Source of the DNA: Caulobacter sp. Root655
GTDB taxonomy: Bacteria > Pseudomonadota > Alphaproteobacteria > Caulobacterales > Caulobacteraceae
DNA length: 64,000 bases
Direction of reading: 5' to 3'
Assembly (NCBI RefSeq): GCF_001427665.1
Contig: NZ_LMHC01000005.1
Coordinates: 1 to 64,000 of the forward strand
This document shows positions 52,263 through 61,375 of the stretch, in pieces. A model generated the notes under the pieces. It did no database searches, was not told the DNA's origin, and saw nothing but the letters and a program-made list of their open reading frames with translations. The translations under genes were made by a program, and so were the position numbers. Within the stretch, counting starts at the first letter, position 1. Each line of letters begins with the position of its first letter.

Positions 52263-52297
52263 GTAGAACGATTGCAATTTCGATGCAATCGTTTGTT
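52263..52297. promoter_or_regulatory. Double LacI-type operator upstream of the TonB receptor
   Basis: AACGATTGCA (52267-52276) and TGCAATCGTT (52284-52293) are inverted copies 7 bases apart, each fitting the TGCAATCGTTTGCA consensus with changes on the outer side. A further half-site TGCAATCG follows at 52300. The position, about 60-95 bases ahead of the receptor start, suits repression near the promoter. The gap to 52442 holds no gene. Confidence 0.75.
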
Positions 52298-52442
52298 TTT
52301 GCAATCGAGTCAGAACCGTCGTTGGCCCACGATCACGGATAATCGCCAACAGCCTTGAAGGTTGCCTGGCGAAGCCGCTGTAGACGGGCGCGCCATCCCC
52401 GGCGATCTCGAGGATGTCTGCCTACGTGCAGAACTTCGGGCG

Positions 52443-53336
52443 TCAGTCGCGCGATATGGACAGCCCCGCGAGAAGCGGAGCGTAAGCGGCGAGCCTGCGG
52501 GATATGAACTCGGTGAAGAGCCGCACACGCTTGGTCTTGCGTGTCTCCCCCTGAGTGAGAAGCCAAACCGGTCCATACAAGTGTAGGTCGCTGCCCGGCA
52601 CTCTCTCTAACAGGGGATCGGCGTCGCCGACGAAGCACGGCAGCGTCGTGATGCCGATACCTTGCCGCACGGCGACGATCTGCGCCTCGCCGTCCGTGGT
52701 CCTGAATGGGACCCCCGTGGTGCGAACCTCACTCTCGCGGGCCCAGTCCGGGACGCCATGACCACTTACGGCGATCCATCTGGGATCCGGCGGGCCCGCG
52801 CGCCACTCAGCGAGGCGGTCGCCGGAGATGTAGAAGCCGCCGAACACCTCCGGCCCCTTCAGGCCGTGAAGATTGAGCGGCAGGGCTTTGCGGTCGTAGA
52901 CGACGCGGATCGCCACGTCGGCCTCTCGATTGGTCAGATTCGCCAACTCGCCAGACGACAAGATTTCCAACTCGATGCCCGGATGCAGGCGCACGAAATC
53001 GGCGAAGTCCGGCATGAGCAGGTGTGTCGCCAGGGGCGGCGGCAGCGTCACCCGCAGCAGCCCGCGCACGCTCTGGTCGCGCCCGAAGACGCGCGTCTCC
53101 AGCTGGTGCGACGAGGCTTCCATCTGGTTGGCGAGCTCGAGGGCCTCCTCGCCCGCCGCCGTCAGGCGGTAGCCCGAAGGCAGCTTTTCGAACATCCGCG
53201 CCCCGAGGTGTTCCTCGAGCTGGGCGATGCGTCGCAGCACCGTCGAGTGGTTCACCCCGAGGCGCTCGGCGGCGGCCCGCAGCGAGCCCGCGCGCGCGAC
53301 GGCCAGAAAATAGCGAACGTCATCCCAGTCGATCAT
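52443..53336 (-). CDS. LysR family transcriptional regulator
   Basis: A 297-residue LysR regulator. The helix-turn-helix is DVRYFLAVARAGSLRAAAERLGVNHSTVLRRIAQLEEHLGARMFE, followed by the LysR_substrate domain with LRVTLPPPLATHLLMPDFADFVRLHPGIELEI and ATG 53336 as the start (MIDWDDV). It is divergent from the SDR gene at 53609, with 272 bases between, so it probably controls that gene and the reductase next to it. Effector is unknown. Confidence 0.88.
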   Translation of the reverse strand: MIDWDDVRYFLAVARAGSLRAAAERLGVNHSTVLRRIAQLEEHLGARMFEKLPSGYRLTAAGEEALELANQMEASSHQLETRVFGRDQSVRGLLRVTLPPPLATHLLMPDFADFVRLHPGIELEILSSGELANLTNREADVAIRVVYDRKALPLNLHGLKGPEVFGGFYISGDRLAEWRAGPPDPRWIAVSGHGVPDWARESEVRTTGVPFRTTDGEAQIVAVRQGIGITTLPCFVGDADPLLERVPGSDLHLYGPVWLLTQGETRKTKRVRLFTEFISRRLAAYAPLLAGLSISRD

Positions 53337-53608
53337 GGTGCATTCCCGCGCCGCGCGGTGCGGCTTCCAAGGCTCGCGGCGAACATATCGAACACCAGCA
53401 CGGGCGGTCATCATAGCCCATGCTGAACAGCGTGGCCCAGTTTCCGAACGGCGGACACCGATCATCGCGGCTGGCGTCAGTCATTCAGCCGGATCGATTT
53501 CGCACCACCGATGTGCGCGCTTCCGCACTCAACGCCTGGCACGGGCGGACCCACTTCCAGGGCCTCGGGGATCTCCCCGAACGGCCAAAGACGGAGTTTG
53601 AGGAAGTC

Positions 53609-54343
53609 ATGGGAAAGCTTGAAGGCAAGGTTGCCGTCGTCACGGGCGGCTCGAGCGGCATGGCGCTGGCGAGCGCCAAGCGGTTCGTTGAAGAAGGCGC
53701 TTATGTCTTCATCACGGGGCGGAGACAGGAGGCGCTGGACGAGGCCGTCAAACTGATCGGCCGCAACGTGACCGGCGTGCGCGGCGACGTGTCCAATCTC
53801 GACGACCTCGACCGCCTGTTCGACACGGTCAAGCGGGAAAAGGGCAAGATCGACGTCCTGTACGCCAGCGCCGGCACGGGCGAAGCCGCCCTGCTGGGCG
53901 AGATTACCGAGCAGCACTTCGATGCGGCCTTCAACCTGAATGCGCGCGGCACGCTGTTCACGGTCCAGAAGGCGCTGCCGCTGTTCAACGACGGCGGATC
54001 CATCTTCATGACCGGGTCGGTTGCTTCGATCAAAGGTTTCCCTGGCTACAGCGTCTACGCGGCGAGCAAGGCGACGCTGCACGCCTTCGCACGCGGGTGG
54101 CTCAACGAACTGAAGGGCAGGAACATCCGCGTGAACGTGCTGCACCCGGGGCCGATCGCCACGCCGATGCAGGACCAGGTTCTCACCGCGGAAGCCAAGC
54201 AGATGTTCGAATCCCTGATTCCGCGGGGAAAGATGGGTCGTCCCGAGGAAATCGCGGCGGTCGCGCTGTTTCTCGCCTCGGACGATTCGAGCTTCGTGAA
54301 CGGGGTGGAGTTGTCCGTCGACGGCGGCTTCTCGGCCATCTGA
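53609..54343 (+). CDS. SDR family oxidoreductase
   Basis: A 244-residue classical SDR: nucleotide motif VAVVTGGSSGMALASAKRFVEEGAYVFITGRR (TGxxxGx with Met instead of Ile), NADP choice by the GRR arginines, the YxxxK active site in YSVYAASKATL with upstream catalytic Ser (MTGSVASIKG), and a C-terminal NGVELSVDGGFS. ATG 53609 follows GAGGAAG. It should reduce or oxidise a carbonyl compound with NADP. The LysR gene is divergent and an F420-type reductase-like gene follows. Confidence 0.88.
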   Translation: MGKLEGKVAVVTGGSSGMALASAKRFVEEGAYVFITGRRQEALDEAVKLIGRNVTGVRGDVSNLDDLDRLFDTVKREKGKIDVLYASAGTGEAALLGEITEQHFDAAFNLNARGTLFTVQKALPLFNDGGSIFMTGSVASIKGFPGYSVYAASKATLHAFARGWLNELKGRNIRVNVLHPGPIATPMQDQVLTAEAKQMFESLIPRGKMGRPEEIAAVALFLASDDSSFVNGVELSVDGGFSAI

Positions 54344-54488
54344 AGTCGCGCGCCGGATCGCGGGAATGGCGGAACGACTTCCGCGCTGAACGGTCGAACG
54401 TTCACGCGGAAGTCGCCACGCGACGAACCGGACAACCCAGTGCCGTTGAGGGCCGGGAATCAATATCAACACGGATCGGAGAAGCACT

Positions 54489-55091
54489 ATGAGCTACGCG
54501 ATTGTGGGATTCGGCAAGATTGGCCAGGCGCTGGCCCACGCCTTTGCCCGTAGAAACATCGAGGTGACCGTCGCGAGCCGCCATCCGCCCGAGGCGTTGG
54601 CGCCGCAGGCTCGGGCGATCGGACCCACGGTCGTCGCCAAGTCGTTGCGGGATGCGGTCGAGGCCGACACGATTATCCTGGCGGTCCCGTTCTGGGAGCA
54701 TCGCGAGGTCGCCAAGGCCCTGCCCAGCTGGGAAGGCAAGACGGTCATCGACGCCACGAACACGTTTGGCGTTTCCCCTGAAGAGCTGGACGGCCTCCCG
54801 TCCTCCGCCTTCGTCGCGAAGGCCTTCACCGGCGCCAAGCTCGTCAAGGGGTTCAATCACCTGGGCGCGGCCACCCTGGCCACCGATCCGGTCGTCGAGG
54901 GCGGCCACCGGGTCGTCTTCCTGTCGAGCGACGACGAGGACGCGATCGCTCCCGTGGCGGCCTTGGCCAAACACCTCGGGTTCGCACCCGTCGAGCTGGG
55001 AAAGCTCAACGAGGGTGGCGCGCTGGTGCACGCCCGCGGCCGCGCTTGGGGCCCGCTGATCTTCCAGGACCTGTTCAGGAAAGAGCTGTAA
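54489..55091 (+). CDS. NADPH-dependent F420 reductase-like protein
   Basis: A 200-residue Rossmann protein with SYAIVGFGKIGQALAHAFARRNIEVTVASR at the start (GxGxxG and a basic end for NADP) and DTIILAVPFWEHREVAKAL, VIDATNTFGVSPEEL, KAFTGAKLVKGFNHLGAATLA. It belongs to the NADP oxidoreductase/F420 group by pattern. These organisms lack a clear F420 pathway, so the electron partner is uncertain. It lies 145 bases after the SDR gene and may be part of the same regulon. Confidence 0.75.
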   Translation: MSYAIVGFGKIGQALAHAFARRNIEVTVASRHPPEALAPQARAIGPTVVAKSLRDAVEADTIILAVPFWEHREVAKALPSWEGKTVIDATNTFGVSPEELDGLPSSAFVAKAFTGAKLVKGFNHLGAATLATDPVVEGGHRVVFLSSDDEDAIAPVAALAKHLGFAPVELGKLNEGGALVHARGRAWGPLIFQDLFRKEL

Positions 55092-55216
55092 CGAATTTAC
55101 GGTCCACTGTCAGAGGCGCTGCTTGCCCGGGCCCGACCATGAGAGCCCGGGAGGGCCAGGTCATAATCCGAGGTCGGAAGCGGCGAGGGCTTCGACGTCC
55201 CCCCCCCTGGCGGCGC

Positions 55217-56545
55217 CTAGTGCGGACCGCTGGCGTCGATCGAGCTGGCGTCCACCACCTGGGCCTCGTCGCGGGCCCCGCGCGGCTCCACGCCGTCGCC
55301 GACCTTGCGCATGACCGGGTCGAGCAGGGCGTAGGCGACCAGGGCGCCCAGCACCGCGACGTTCATCAGGTAGGGCGTCGGATGGGCCCACTTGTAGAGC
55401 GCCACGCCCAGCACCGGGGCGATGATCACCGAGGCGCCGTTGATGGCGCTGATCGCCCCGGCCACCGCCCCCTGTTCCTCGTGCCCGACCGATAGCGAGG
55501 CGCCGGCCGTGAAGCCCGGACGGGCGAAGCCGTAGCCCAGGCTGCACAGGGCGAAGGCCACGACCAGGGTGTGGTAGTCGGGCGAGAAGGCGACGATCAG
55601 GTTGCCCAGGGCGGCGCAGCCCGCGCCCAGCCACAGCAGTTGCCGGGGCTTGAGCCGCAGCATGCGGATCAGGCCCCACTGGGCCAGCAGGCTGGCCACC
55701 GCGCCGGCCATCATCGCCACGCCGGCGAAGGCGGCGGCCTTGGCCGGCGAGATCGCCAGCTTGTCGATGACCATGAAGCCCAGGGTCTGCTGGTTGACCG
55801 TCTGGGCCGAGGCCAGCAGGAAGCCGTAGACGATGAAGGGCATGATCCGCCGGTCGTTCCAGCGCACCCGGGCCCGGGGCCTGTCGCGCGCGCCCACCTC
55901 GCGGTCGGGGATCTCCTCGGGCCGTTCGGGCAGGCCGCGCACCACCAGCACCAGCACGATCATCGCGATGGCGGCGAAGGCGAACATCGGCCCCGACAGG
56001 GTCAGCAGCGGAAAGACCAGGAACGGCGCGACGGCCGGACCCAGGATCGTGCCCAGCCCGCTGGCCGAGGCCATGGTGGCCAGGGCGTTGGTGCGCTCGG
56101 CCGGCGCGGTGCGGTCGGCGACATAGGCCTGGGCCGCCGGATTGGAGGCCGAGCCCACCAGGCCGAAGATCGCCCGCGACAGGGCCGCCCCGGCGAACAC
56201 CGCCAGCGGGACCATCAGCCCCTTCAGCCCCATGAAGATGAAGAAGCCGAAGCCCAGCATCGAGACGGCGAACCCGGCCATGCCCAGCACCACCATCGGC
56301 TTGCGCCCATGCTTGTCGGACATCCGGGCCCAGACCGGCGACATCACCCCCCACAGCAGGGCCGACAGCGAGAAGATCGAGCTGATCAGCACGTCGTTGA
56401 TGCCGACCTCGCGGGCGATGGCCGGCAGCACGGTCTGCAGGGCGGTGTTGCCGGCGGCGCTGCTCAGCAGCACGGCGAACAGGATGGCGAAGGCCCGGCC
56501 CTTGGTGCGATCGGACAGAACAACGTCCGGGCTGGCTGCGGTCAT
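55217..56545 (-). CDS. MFS transporter, TetA/DHA1-like
   Basis: A 442-residue MFS protein with 12 predicted helices. The loop motif is VWARMSDKHGRKPMVVLGMAGF and the fifth-helix exporter-type motif is GLGTILGPAVAPFLV (GPxxG variant). It resembles tetracycline-resistance and multidrug exporters, so drug efflux is possible but not shown. ATG 56545 is preceded by GGAGGGG. It is monocistronic, between the reductase-like gene and motA. Confidence 0.84.
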   Translation of the reverse strand: MTAASPDVVLSDRTKGRAFAILFAVLLSSAAGNTALQTVLPAIAREVGINDVLISSIFSLSALLWGVMSPVWARMSDKHGRKPMVVLGMAGFAVSMLGFGFFIFMGLKGLMVPLAVFAGAALSRAIFGLVGSASNPAAQAYVADRTAPAERTNALATMASASGLGTILGPAVAPFLVFPLLTLSGPMFAFAAIAMIVLVLVVRGLPERPEEIPDREVGARDRPRARVRWNDRRIMPFIVYGFLLASAQTVNQQTLGFMVIDKLAISPAKAAAFAGVAMMAGAVASLLAQWGLIRMLRLKPRQLLWLGAGCAALGNLIVAFSPDYHTLVVAFALCSLGYGFARPGFTAGASLSVGHEEQGAVAGAISAINGASVIIAPVLGVALYKWAHPTPYLMNVAVLGALVAYALLDPVMRKVGDGVEPRGARDEAQVVDASSIDASGPH

Positions 56546-56743
56546 GCTTCCCCTCCACGCGATGCGGACGGAGGAAGCGCGCCGGTTGCCCCGGTCTGGC
56601 GCCATCGGCCGACATCAAACACTTGTTAGGCGGGTGCGGCGAAAGGCGCAACACGCCCCGGCCCCCGCCGCGCCCCTTGCTCACCTTGGATTAAGCATTA
56701 ACGGCGATGATCCCGGCTGAAGTTACCCGGGGCCTCCTTCGTC

Positions 56744-57613
56744 ATGTTCCAGATCATCGGCATCGTCCTGCTGTTTGGCCTTGTGTTCGGCAGCTTCGTC
56801 ATCTCCGGCGGCAAAATGGACGTGATCACTCACGCCGCCCCGCACGAGCTGATGTGCATCCTGGGGGCGGGCATCGCCTCGTTCCTGATCTCGAACTCGA
56901 TGACGGTGATCAAGGCCACCGGCGCCGGCATGGGCAAGATCTTCGCCGGTCCCAAGTGGAAGACCAGCGACTACCGCGACCTGCTCAGCCTGCTGTTCCT
57001 GCTGACCAAGACCATGAAGTCCAAGGGCGTCATCGCCCTGGAAAGCCACATCGAGCGGCCGGGCGAGAGCACGATCTTCCAGCGCTACCCCAGGATCACC
57101 AAGGACCATTTCGCCGTCGACTTCATCTGCGACACCCTGCGGATGATGACCATGAACCTGGAGGATCCCCACCAGGTCGAGGACGCGATGGAGAAGCAGC
57201 TCGAAAAGCACCACCACGAGGGCCTGGCCCCGGCCCACGCCCTGCAAAGCCTGGCCGACGCCCTACCGGCCCTTGGCATCGTCGCCGCCGTGCTGGGGGT
57301 CATCAAGACCATGGGCTCGATCACCGAGCCACCGGCCGTGCTGGGCGCGATGATCGGCGGCGCGCTGGTCGGCACCTTCCTTGGCGTGTTCCTGGCCTAT
57401 GGCATCGTCGGCCCGTTCGCCACGCGCCTGACGGCCGTCGTCGACGAGGAGGGCTCGTTCTACAAGATCATCCAGTCGGTCCTGGTCGCCCACCTGCACG
57501 GCAACGCCGCCCAGATCAGCGTCGAGATCGGCCGCGGCAACGTCCCGACCCCGGCCCAACCCAGCTTCCTGGAGCTGGAAGAGGCCCTGCAGCAGATCCC
57601 CGCCGAGACCTGA
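56744..57613 (+). CDS. motA: MotA, flagellar motor stator protein
   Basis: A 289-residue MotA: first helices FQIIGIVLLFGLVFGSFVISGG and HELMCILGAGIASFLISNSMTVIK, the long cytoplasmic loop with charged residues (ESHIERPGESTIFQRYPRITKDHFAVDFICDTLRMM), and the pore helices with conserved Pro in PALGIVAAVLGVIK and GIVGPFA. MotA with MotB forms the proton-driven stator at the inner membrane. No motB lies next to it here, as in Caulobacter where motA and motB are separate. The start is ATG 56744. Confidence 0.95.
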   Translation: MFQIIGIVLLFGLVFGSFVISGGKMDVITHAAPHELMCILGAGIASFLISNSMTVIKATGAGMGKIFAGPKWKTSDYRDLLSLLFLLTKTMKSKGVIALESHIERPGESTIFQRYPRITKDHFAVDFICDTLRMMTMNLEDPHQVEDAMEKQLEKHHHEGLAPAHALQSLADALPALGIVAAVLGVIKTMGSITEPPAVLGAMIGGALVGTFLGVFLAYGIVGPFATRLTAVVDEEGSFYKIIQSVLVAHLHGNAAQISVEIGRGNVPTPAQPSFLELEEALQQIPAET

Positions 57614-57756
57614 TACCAAGGTCCTATTAGGCGATCACGGAATGATCACGGATCCGTGAACAAATGTCTTGCCCACGTCTTCGAACTGATGTTCTGTGAG
57701 CTGGTGACGCGCCGCCAAGGTCGCGTCAGCGAACATAACAGACGTAAGGGAAGCCC

Positions 57757-58068
57757 ATGTCCACCAAGGTTCTCCGCTCCATCCTGATCGCCGGCATGGC
57801 CGTCTCGGCCCTGTCGCTCGCCGCCTGCGGCAAGAAGGCCGAAACGGCCGCCGACGCCTCGGCCCAGAAGGCCCAGGAAGCCGCCGCCTCGGCCAGCACC
57901 GCCACCGACGCCGCCGCGACCGCCGCCGGCGCCGCCGCCGACGCCAACAAGGCCGCCGCTGACGCCGCCGCCGCTCCGGCCGCCGGCGCCGCCGACGCCA
58001 CCACCGCCGCCGAAGCCCCGGCCACGCCCCCCCCGGCTGAAAAGAAGGAAGCCGCTCCGGCCCACTAA
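57757..58068 (+). CDS. Ala-rich small lipoprotein
   Basis: A 103-residue protein with a lipoprotein signal (MSTKVLRSILIAGMAVSALSLAAC, lipobox LAAC, Cys24). The rest is about half Ala with regularly placed Lys, Asp and Gln, likely a long helix or coiled coil (QKAQEAAASASTATDAAAT), ending PPAEKKEAAPAH. Codon use is uniform. It could be an Lpp-like or periplasmic spacer, but no family is recognised. A terminator follows. Confidence 0.72.
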   Translation: MSTKVLRSILIAGMAVSALSLAACGKKAETAADASAQKAQEAAASASTATDAAATAAGAAADANKAAADAAAAPAAGAADATTAAEAPATPPPAEKKEAAPAH

Positions 58069-58119
58069 GGCCTGAACGGCTCCGCGACGCCTCATCGAGG
58101 TTTTCGCGTCCAGAACGTC

Positions 58120-58153
58120 GAAGGGCCGTCCGCGAGGGCGGCCCTTCTTCTAT
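58120..58153 (+). terminator. Intrinsic terminator of the lipoprotein gene
   Basis: GAAGGGCCGTCC pairs with GGGCGGCCCTTC around GCGA, followed by TTCT. It precedes the mnmC start at 58163 by ten bases, so mnmC must have its own promoter or accept read-through. Confidence 0.8.
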
Positions 58154-58162
58154 AAGACCGCC

Positions 58163-59959
58163 ATGAGCGACCCCACCCCTCCCCTCGGCTCCCCCCTGGT
58201 CTGGCGCGACGACGGCATGCCCCAGTCGGCGCTGTACGGCGACGTCTACTTCTCCAGCGCCGACGGCCTGGCCGAGACGCGGGCGGTGTTCCTGGCCGGC
58301 TGCGACCTGCCCGCCGCCTGGGCCGGGCGCGACCACTTCACGGTCGGCGAGCTGGGCTTCGGCACGGGCCTGAACATCGCCGCCCTGCTGGACCTGTGGC
58401 GGCGCGAGCGTCCCGAAGGCGGCCGACTGCATGTCTTCTCGATCGAGGGCCACCCGATCACCCGCGACGAGGCGGCCCGGGCCCTGGCGGTCTGGCCCGA
58501 ACTGGGCGAGGCGGCCGGCGTCCTGCTCGACCACTGGCCGGGCCGGGCGCGCGGCTTCCACCGCATCGACCTGCCGGGCTTCGACGCGACCCTCGACCTG
58601 GCGGTGATGGACGTCGAGCCGGCCCTGGCCGCCTGGGAGGGCGCGGCCGACGCCTGGTTCCTCGACGGCTTCTCCCCGGCCCTCAACCCGGCCATGTGGC
58701 GCGAGGAGATCCTGGCCGCCGTCGCCGCGCGCTCGGCCCCTGGGGCCCGGGCCGCCACCTTCACCGTCGCCGGCGCGGTGCGACGCGGCCTGGCCGCCGC
58801 CGGCTTCCAGGTCGACAGGCGCCCGGGCTTCGGCCGCAAGAAGCAGCGCCTGGAGGCCCGCATGCCAAATAGGCCTGACACCGAGCCGGCCGCCGCGCCG
58901 CGCCCGCGCCGTCTGGCGGTGGTCGGCGGCGGGATCGCCGGCGCCGCCATGGCCCGCGCGGCCCGCGCCCAGGGCCTGGAGGTCACGGTGTTCGACGACG
59001 GCCTGGCGCCGGCCTCGGGCAATCCCGCCGCCCTGGTCACCCCAGCCCTGGACGCCGGCGGCGGCCCGCGCGCCGCCCTGCCCGCCCAGGCCTTCGCCCG
59101 CGCCGTGACGTTGTACGCGGCCCTGCCCGAGGCGGTGATCGCCCGTGGGGTGTTGAAACTGGCCACGACCCCGCGCGATCGGCCACGCCACGCCGCCGTG
59201 GCCGGGCAGGACCTGTTCGAGCCCGGCTCCATGCGCCTGCTGGACGCCGAGACGGCGACGCCGCGGCTGGGCGAACCCGCGCCGGACGCCCTGCTCATGG
59301 CCGACGCCCTGGTCGTCGAGCCGTCCCGGGTGCTCGAAGCCTGGCGGGGCGAAGCCGTCGCCGTCCAGGTCGCCCGCATCGCCCACGACGGTGCGGTCTG
59401 GCGGCTGTTCGACGCGCAGGACGGCTGCCTGGCGCAGGTCGACGCCATGGTGCTGGCCGGCGGAGCCGGTCAGGCCCGGCTGTGGCCGCGAGCGCCCTTG
59501 CGGCCGGTGCGGGGTCAGACCAGTTGGACCGACCACCCCTGCCCCGCCCCCGCAGCCTTCGGCGGCTACGTCGCGCCCACCCGCGACGGCCTGCTGTTTG
59601 GCGCCACTCACGACCGCGACGCCGTCGAGACCGATGTCCGACCGGCCGACCACGCCCGCAATCTCGAGGCCCTGGCCAAGGGGCTGCCGGCGCTGGCCGC
59701 CAGGCTGGCGGACGCCCCACTGGAGGGCCGCGCGGCCCTGCGCGCCGCCACCGCCGACCACCTGCCGCTGGCCGGCGCCGTGCCCGACGCCCCGCCCGGC
59801 CTGTTCGTGCTGGGCGGCCTGGGCGGACGGGGCTTTTGCCTGGCGCCGCTGCTGGCCGAGCATCTGGCCGCGCGGATTCTGGACCTGCCCTCGCCCCTAC
59901 CCCGCGACCTGTCGGCCCTGGTCGAACCGGCGCGGTTTTCGTCGCGCGATCAACCCTGA
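58163..59959 (+). CDS. mnmC: MnmC, bifunctional tRNA 5-methylaminomethyl-2-thiouridine synthase
   Basis: The 598-residue protein has two domains. Residues 1-235 are the methyltransferase: RDHFTVGELGFGTGLNIAALLDLW (SAM-binding GFGTGLN), AWFLDGFSPALNPAMW and GARAATFTVAGAVRRGL. Residues 250-598 are the FAD-dependent demodification part: RRLAVVGGGIAGAAMARAARAQG, PASGNPAALVTPALDAGGGPRAALPAQAF and GLFVLGGLGGRGFCLAPLLAEHLAARI. The enzyme makes mnm5s2U34 in tRNA. Both halves look intact. Confidence 0.92.
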   Translation: MSDPTPPLGSPLVWRDDGMPQSALYGDVYFSSADGLAETRAVFLAGCDLPAAWAGRDHFTVGELGFGTGLNIAALLDLWRRERPEGGRLHVFSIEGHPITRDEAARALAVWPELGEAAGVLLDHWPGRARGFHRIDLPGFDATLDLAVMDVEPALAAWEGAADAWFLDGFSPALNPAMWREEILAAVAARSAPGARAATFTVAGAVRRGLAAAGFQVDRRPGFGRKKQRLEARMPNRPDTEPAAAPRPRRLAVVGGGIAGAAMARAARAQGLEVTVFDDGLAPASGNPAALVTPALDAGGGPRAALPAQAFARAVTLYAALPEAVIARGVLKLATTPRDRPRHAAVAGQDLFEPGSMRLLDAETATPRLGEPAPDALLMADALVVEPSRVLEAWRGEAVAVQVARIAHDGAVWRLFDAQDGCLAQVDAMVLAGGAGQARLWPRAPLRPVRGQTSWTDHPCPAPAAFGGYVAPTRDGLLFGATHDRDAVETDVRPADHARNLEALAKGLPALAARLADAPLEGRAALRAATADHLPLAGAVPDAPPGLFVLGGLGGRGFCLAPLLAEHLAARILDLPSPLPRDLSALVEPARFSSRDQP

Positions 59960-60000
59960 GCGCTATGGTTTCCGGGATCGGGGACATTGGGAGAATGCGA

Positions 60001-60096
60001 TGAACCGCATCCGCACCGTCGTCTGCGCGACAACCGCGTCTGCTGCCCAACCCGTCGCGTCCCTGATCCGCCCGCGGCCAGGGTCACGCGCATAGA
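60001..60096 (+). CDS. Possible 31-residue protein
   Basis: ATG 60001, preceded by GGGAGA, opens MNRIRTVVCATTASAAQPVASLIRPRPGSRA. The start looks like a weak signal peptide but the frame stops after 31 codons, close to the OmpA terminator. It may be a remnant of a secreted protein or an accidental frame. Nothing else is seen between 59960 and 60096. Confidence 0.25.
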
Positions 60097-60125
60097 AAAA
60101 GGGCCCGGCGTCGCCGCCGGGCCCT
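60096..60125 (-). terminator. Intrinsic terminator of the OmpA-family gene
   Basis: On the minus strand AGGGCCCGGCGGC pairs with GCCGGGCCCT around a GACG-type loop and ends in five T. It lies about 20-50 bases past the OmpA stop codon. Confidence 0.85.
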
Positions 60126-60148
60126 CAACCTTGTTCGCGATCTAGATC

Positions 60149-61375
60149 TTAGAAGTTGATCGAGATCGTGGAACGGCGGTTCAGCGGTTCCTTCACGCCA
60201 TCGCCCGTGGCGACGGCCGGTTCGCTTTCGCCCTTCCAGTCCACGGCCAGGGTGGTGGCCGCGACGCCGGCTCCGACCAGACCGTCGGCGACGGCCTTGG
60301 CGCGACGCTCCGACAGACGGGCGTTGTACTTCGGCGAACCCGAGGTGTCGGTGTGGCCGACAACCACGATCTTCGTGGCGTTGCCGCCCTTGGCGTAGTT
60401 CGCGGCTTCCGAAACCACCGACTGGGCTTCCGGCGTCAGCACGTACTGATCGAACGGGAAGTAGACCACGAACTCACGCGCCTCGTAGGCGGCAACCGGA
60501 GGCGGCGGCGGCGGGGGCGGCGGTTCCGGCGGGGGCGGCGGCGGCGGCGGCGGGGGCGGCGGGGGCGGCGGGGGCGGCGGCGAGCCGAAGGTGTAGCGGA
60601 CGCCGAGCGTCAGCGAGGTGTCCTTGTACTTGCCTTCGAAGGTGCCGACGTCGGTCACGGCGCCGAAGTGGCCGGGGCCGCCGGTGTTGGCGGTGACCGA
60701 ACCCCATTGCAGGTCGTCGGTCTGCAGATAGCGGCCGGTCAGGTCCAGCGACCAGTTCGGGGCGAAGTCCCAGGCGATGCCGAGCAGGCCCTGCCAGGCC
60801 AGGGCCTGGTCGACGTCGTCGAAGCTGGTGTTCTGGAACTGGGCGGCGCCGGTGGGAACGCCGCTCAACTGGCCATAGACCTTGTTGTGGACCCACGCCG
60901 TACCGACGCCGGCGCCGATGAACGGACGCCATTGGGAGTCGGGCAGGAAGTCATAGATGACGTTGGCCATCAGGGTGGTGGCCTTCAGCTCGCCGTCCGG
61001 CTCGCCGCACTTGGGGGCGGCGACGGTGCGCTCGACGCCGGCGGTGCAGAGACCCTGCGGCTGCGGACGGCCGGCCGAACCGCGAACGCCGCTGATGTCG
61101 CCGCTGCGATAGCCGTACTCGCCTTCGACCCGCCAGTTGGGGGTGAAGCGATAGCCGATACGGCCGAAGGCGGCCCAATCGTCATCGGCCGAGAACGTCC
61201 ATTTGTAAGGTTGGCCGTCCGTGGCGTTGACAGACGAGGTGCCCTTGACGCCGTCGGTCGTATGGTACCCGACGTCGCCGGCGACGTACCATCCGCTCAA
61301 CGCGCTTTGGGCGGAGGCGCCCGACGCGGCGCAAAGCGCCAACGTCGCAACACCAGCCAGCAACCGGATTTTCAT
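60149..61375 (-). CDS. OmpA family outer-membrane protein with poly-proline linker
   Basis: A 408-residue protein: signal peptide (MKIRLLAGVATLALCAASGASA), an eight-strand barrel (SGWYVAGDVGYHTTDGVKGTS to YKDTSLTLGVRYTFGS), a linker of 18 Pro, Glu, then 9 Pro (about residues 264-291), and an OmpA_C peptidoglycan-binding domain (REFVVYFPFDQYVLTPEAQSVVSEAANYAKG, VVGHTDTSGSPKYNARLSERRAKAV, NRRSTISINF). The OmpA_C arginine and Asp in HTDTSG/LSERRA are present. It anchors the outer membrane to peptidoglycan. It resembles Caulobacter OmpA2 in size and layout. A strong terminator follows. Confidence 0.92.
   Translation of the reverse strand: MKIRLLAGVATLALCAASGASAQSALSGWYVAGDVGYHTTDGVKGTSSVNATDGQPYKWTFSADDDWAAFGRIGYRFTPNWRVEGEYGYRSGDISGVRGSAGRPQPQGLCTAGVERTVAAPKCGEPDGELKATTLMANVIYDFLPDSQWRPFIGAGVGTAWVHNKVYGQLSGVPTGAAQFQNTSFDDVDQALAWQGLLGIAWDFAPNWSLDLTGRYLQTDDLQWGSVTANTGGPGHFGAVTDVGTFEGKYKDTSLTLGVRYTFGSPPPPPPPPPPPPPPPPPPEPPPPPPPPPVAAYEAREFVVYFPFDQYVLTPEAQSVVSEAANYAKGGNATKIVVVGHTDTSGSPKYNARLSERRAKAVADGLVGAGVAATTLAVDWKGESEPAVATGDGVKEPLNRRSTISINF

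Noticed and set aside
49779..52358. Plus-strand open frame opposite the TonB receptor
   Set aside because: No signal peptide, domain or ribosome binding site; the receptor on the minus strand has signal, plug and barrel features.
56690..56703. TTAA words before motA
   Set aside because: The two TTAA words are separated by three bases, not seven, so this is not a CtrA-type box.
57635..59863. Minus-strand open frame opposite mnmC
   Set aside because: The plus strand shows both MnmC domains; the antisense product is compositionally biased with no motif.
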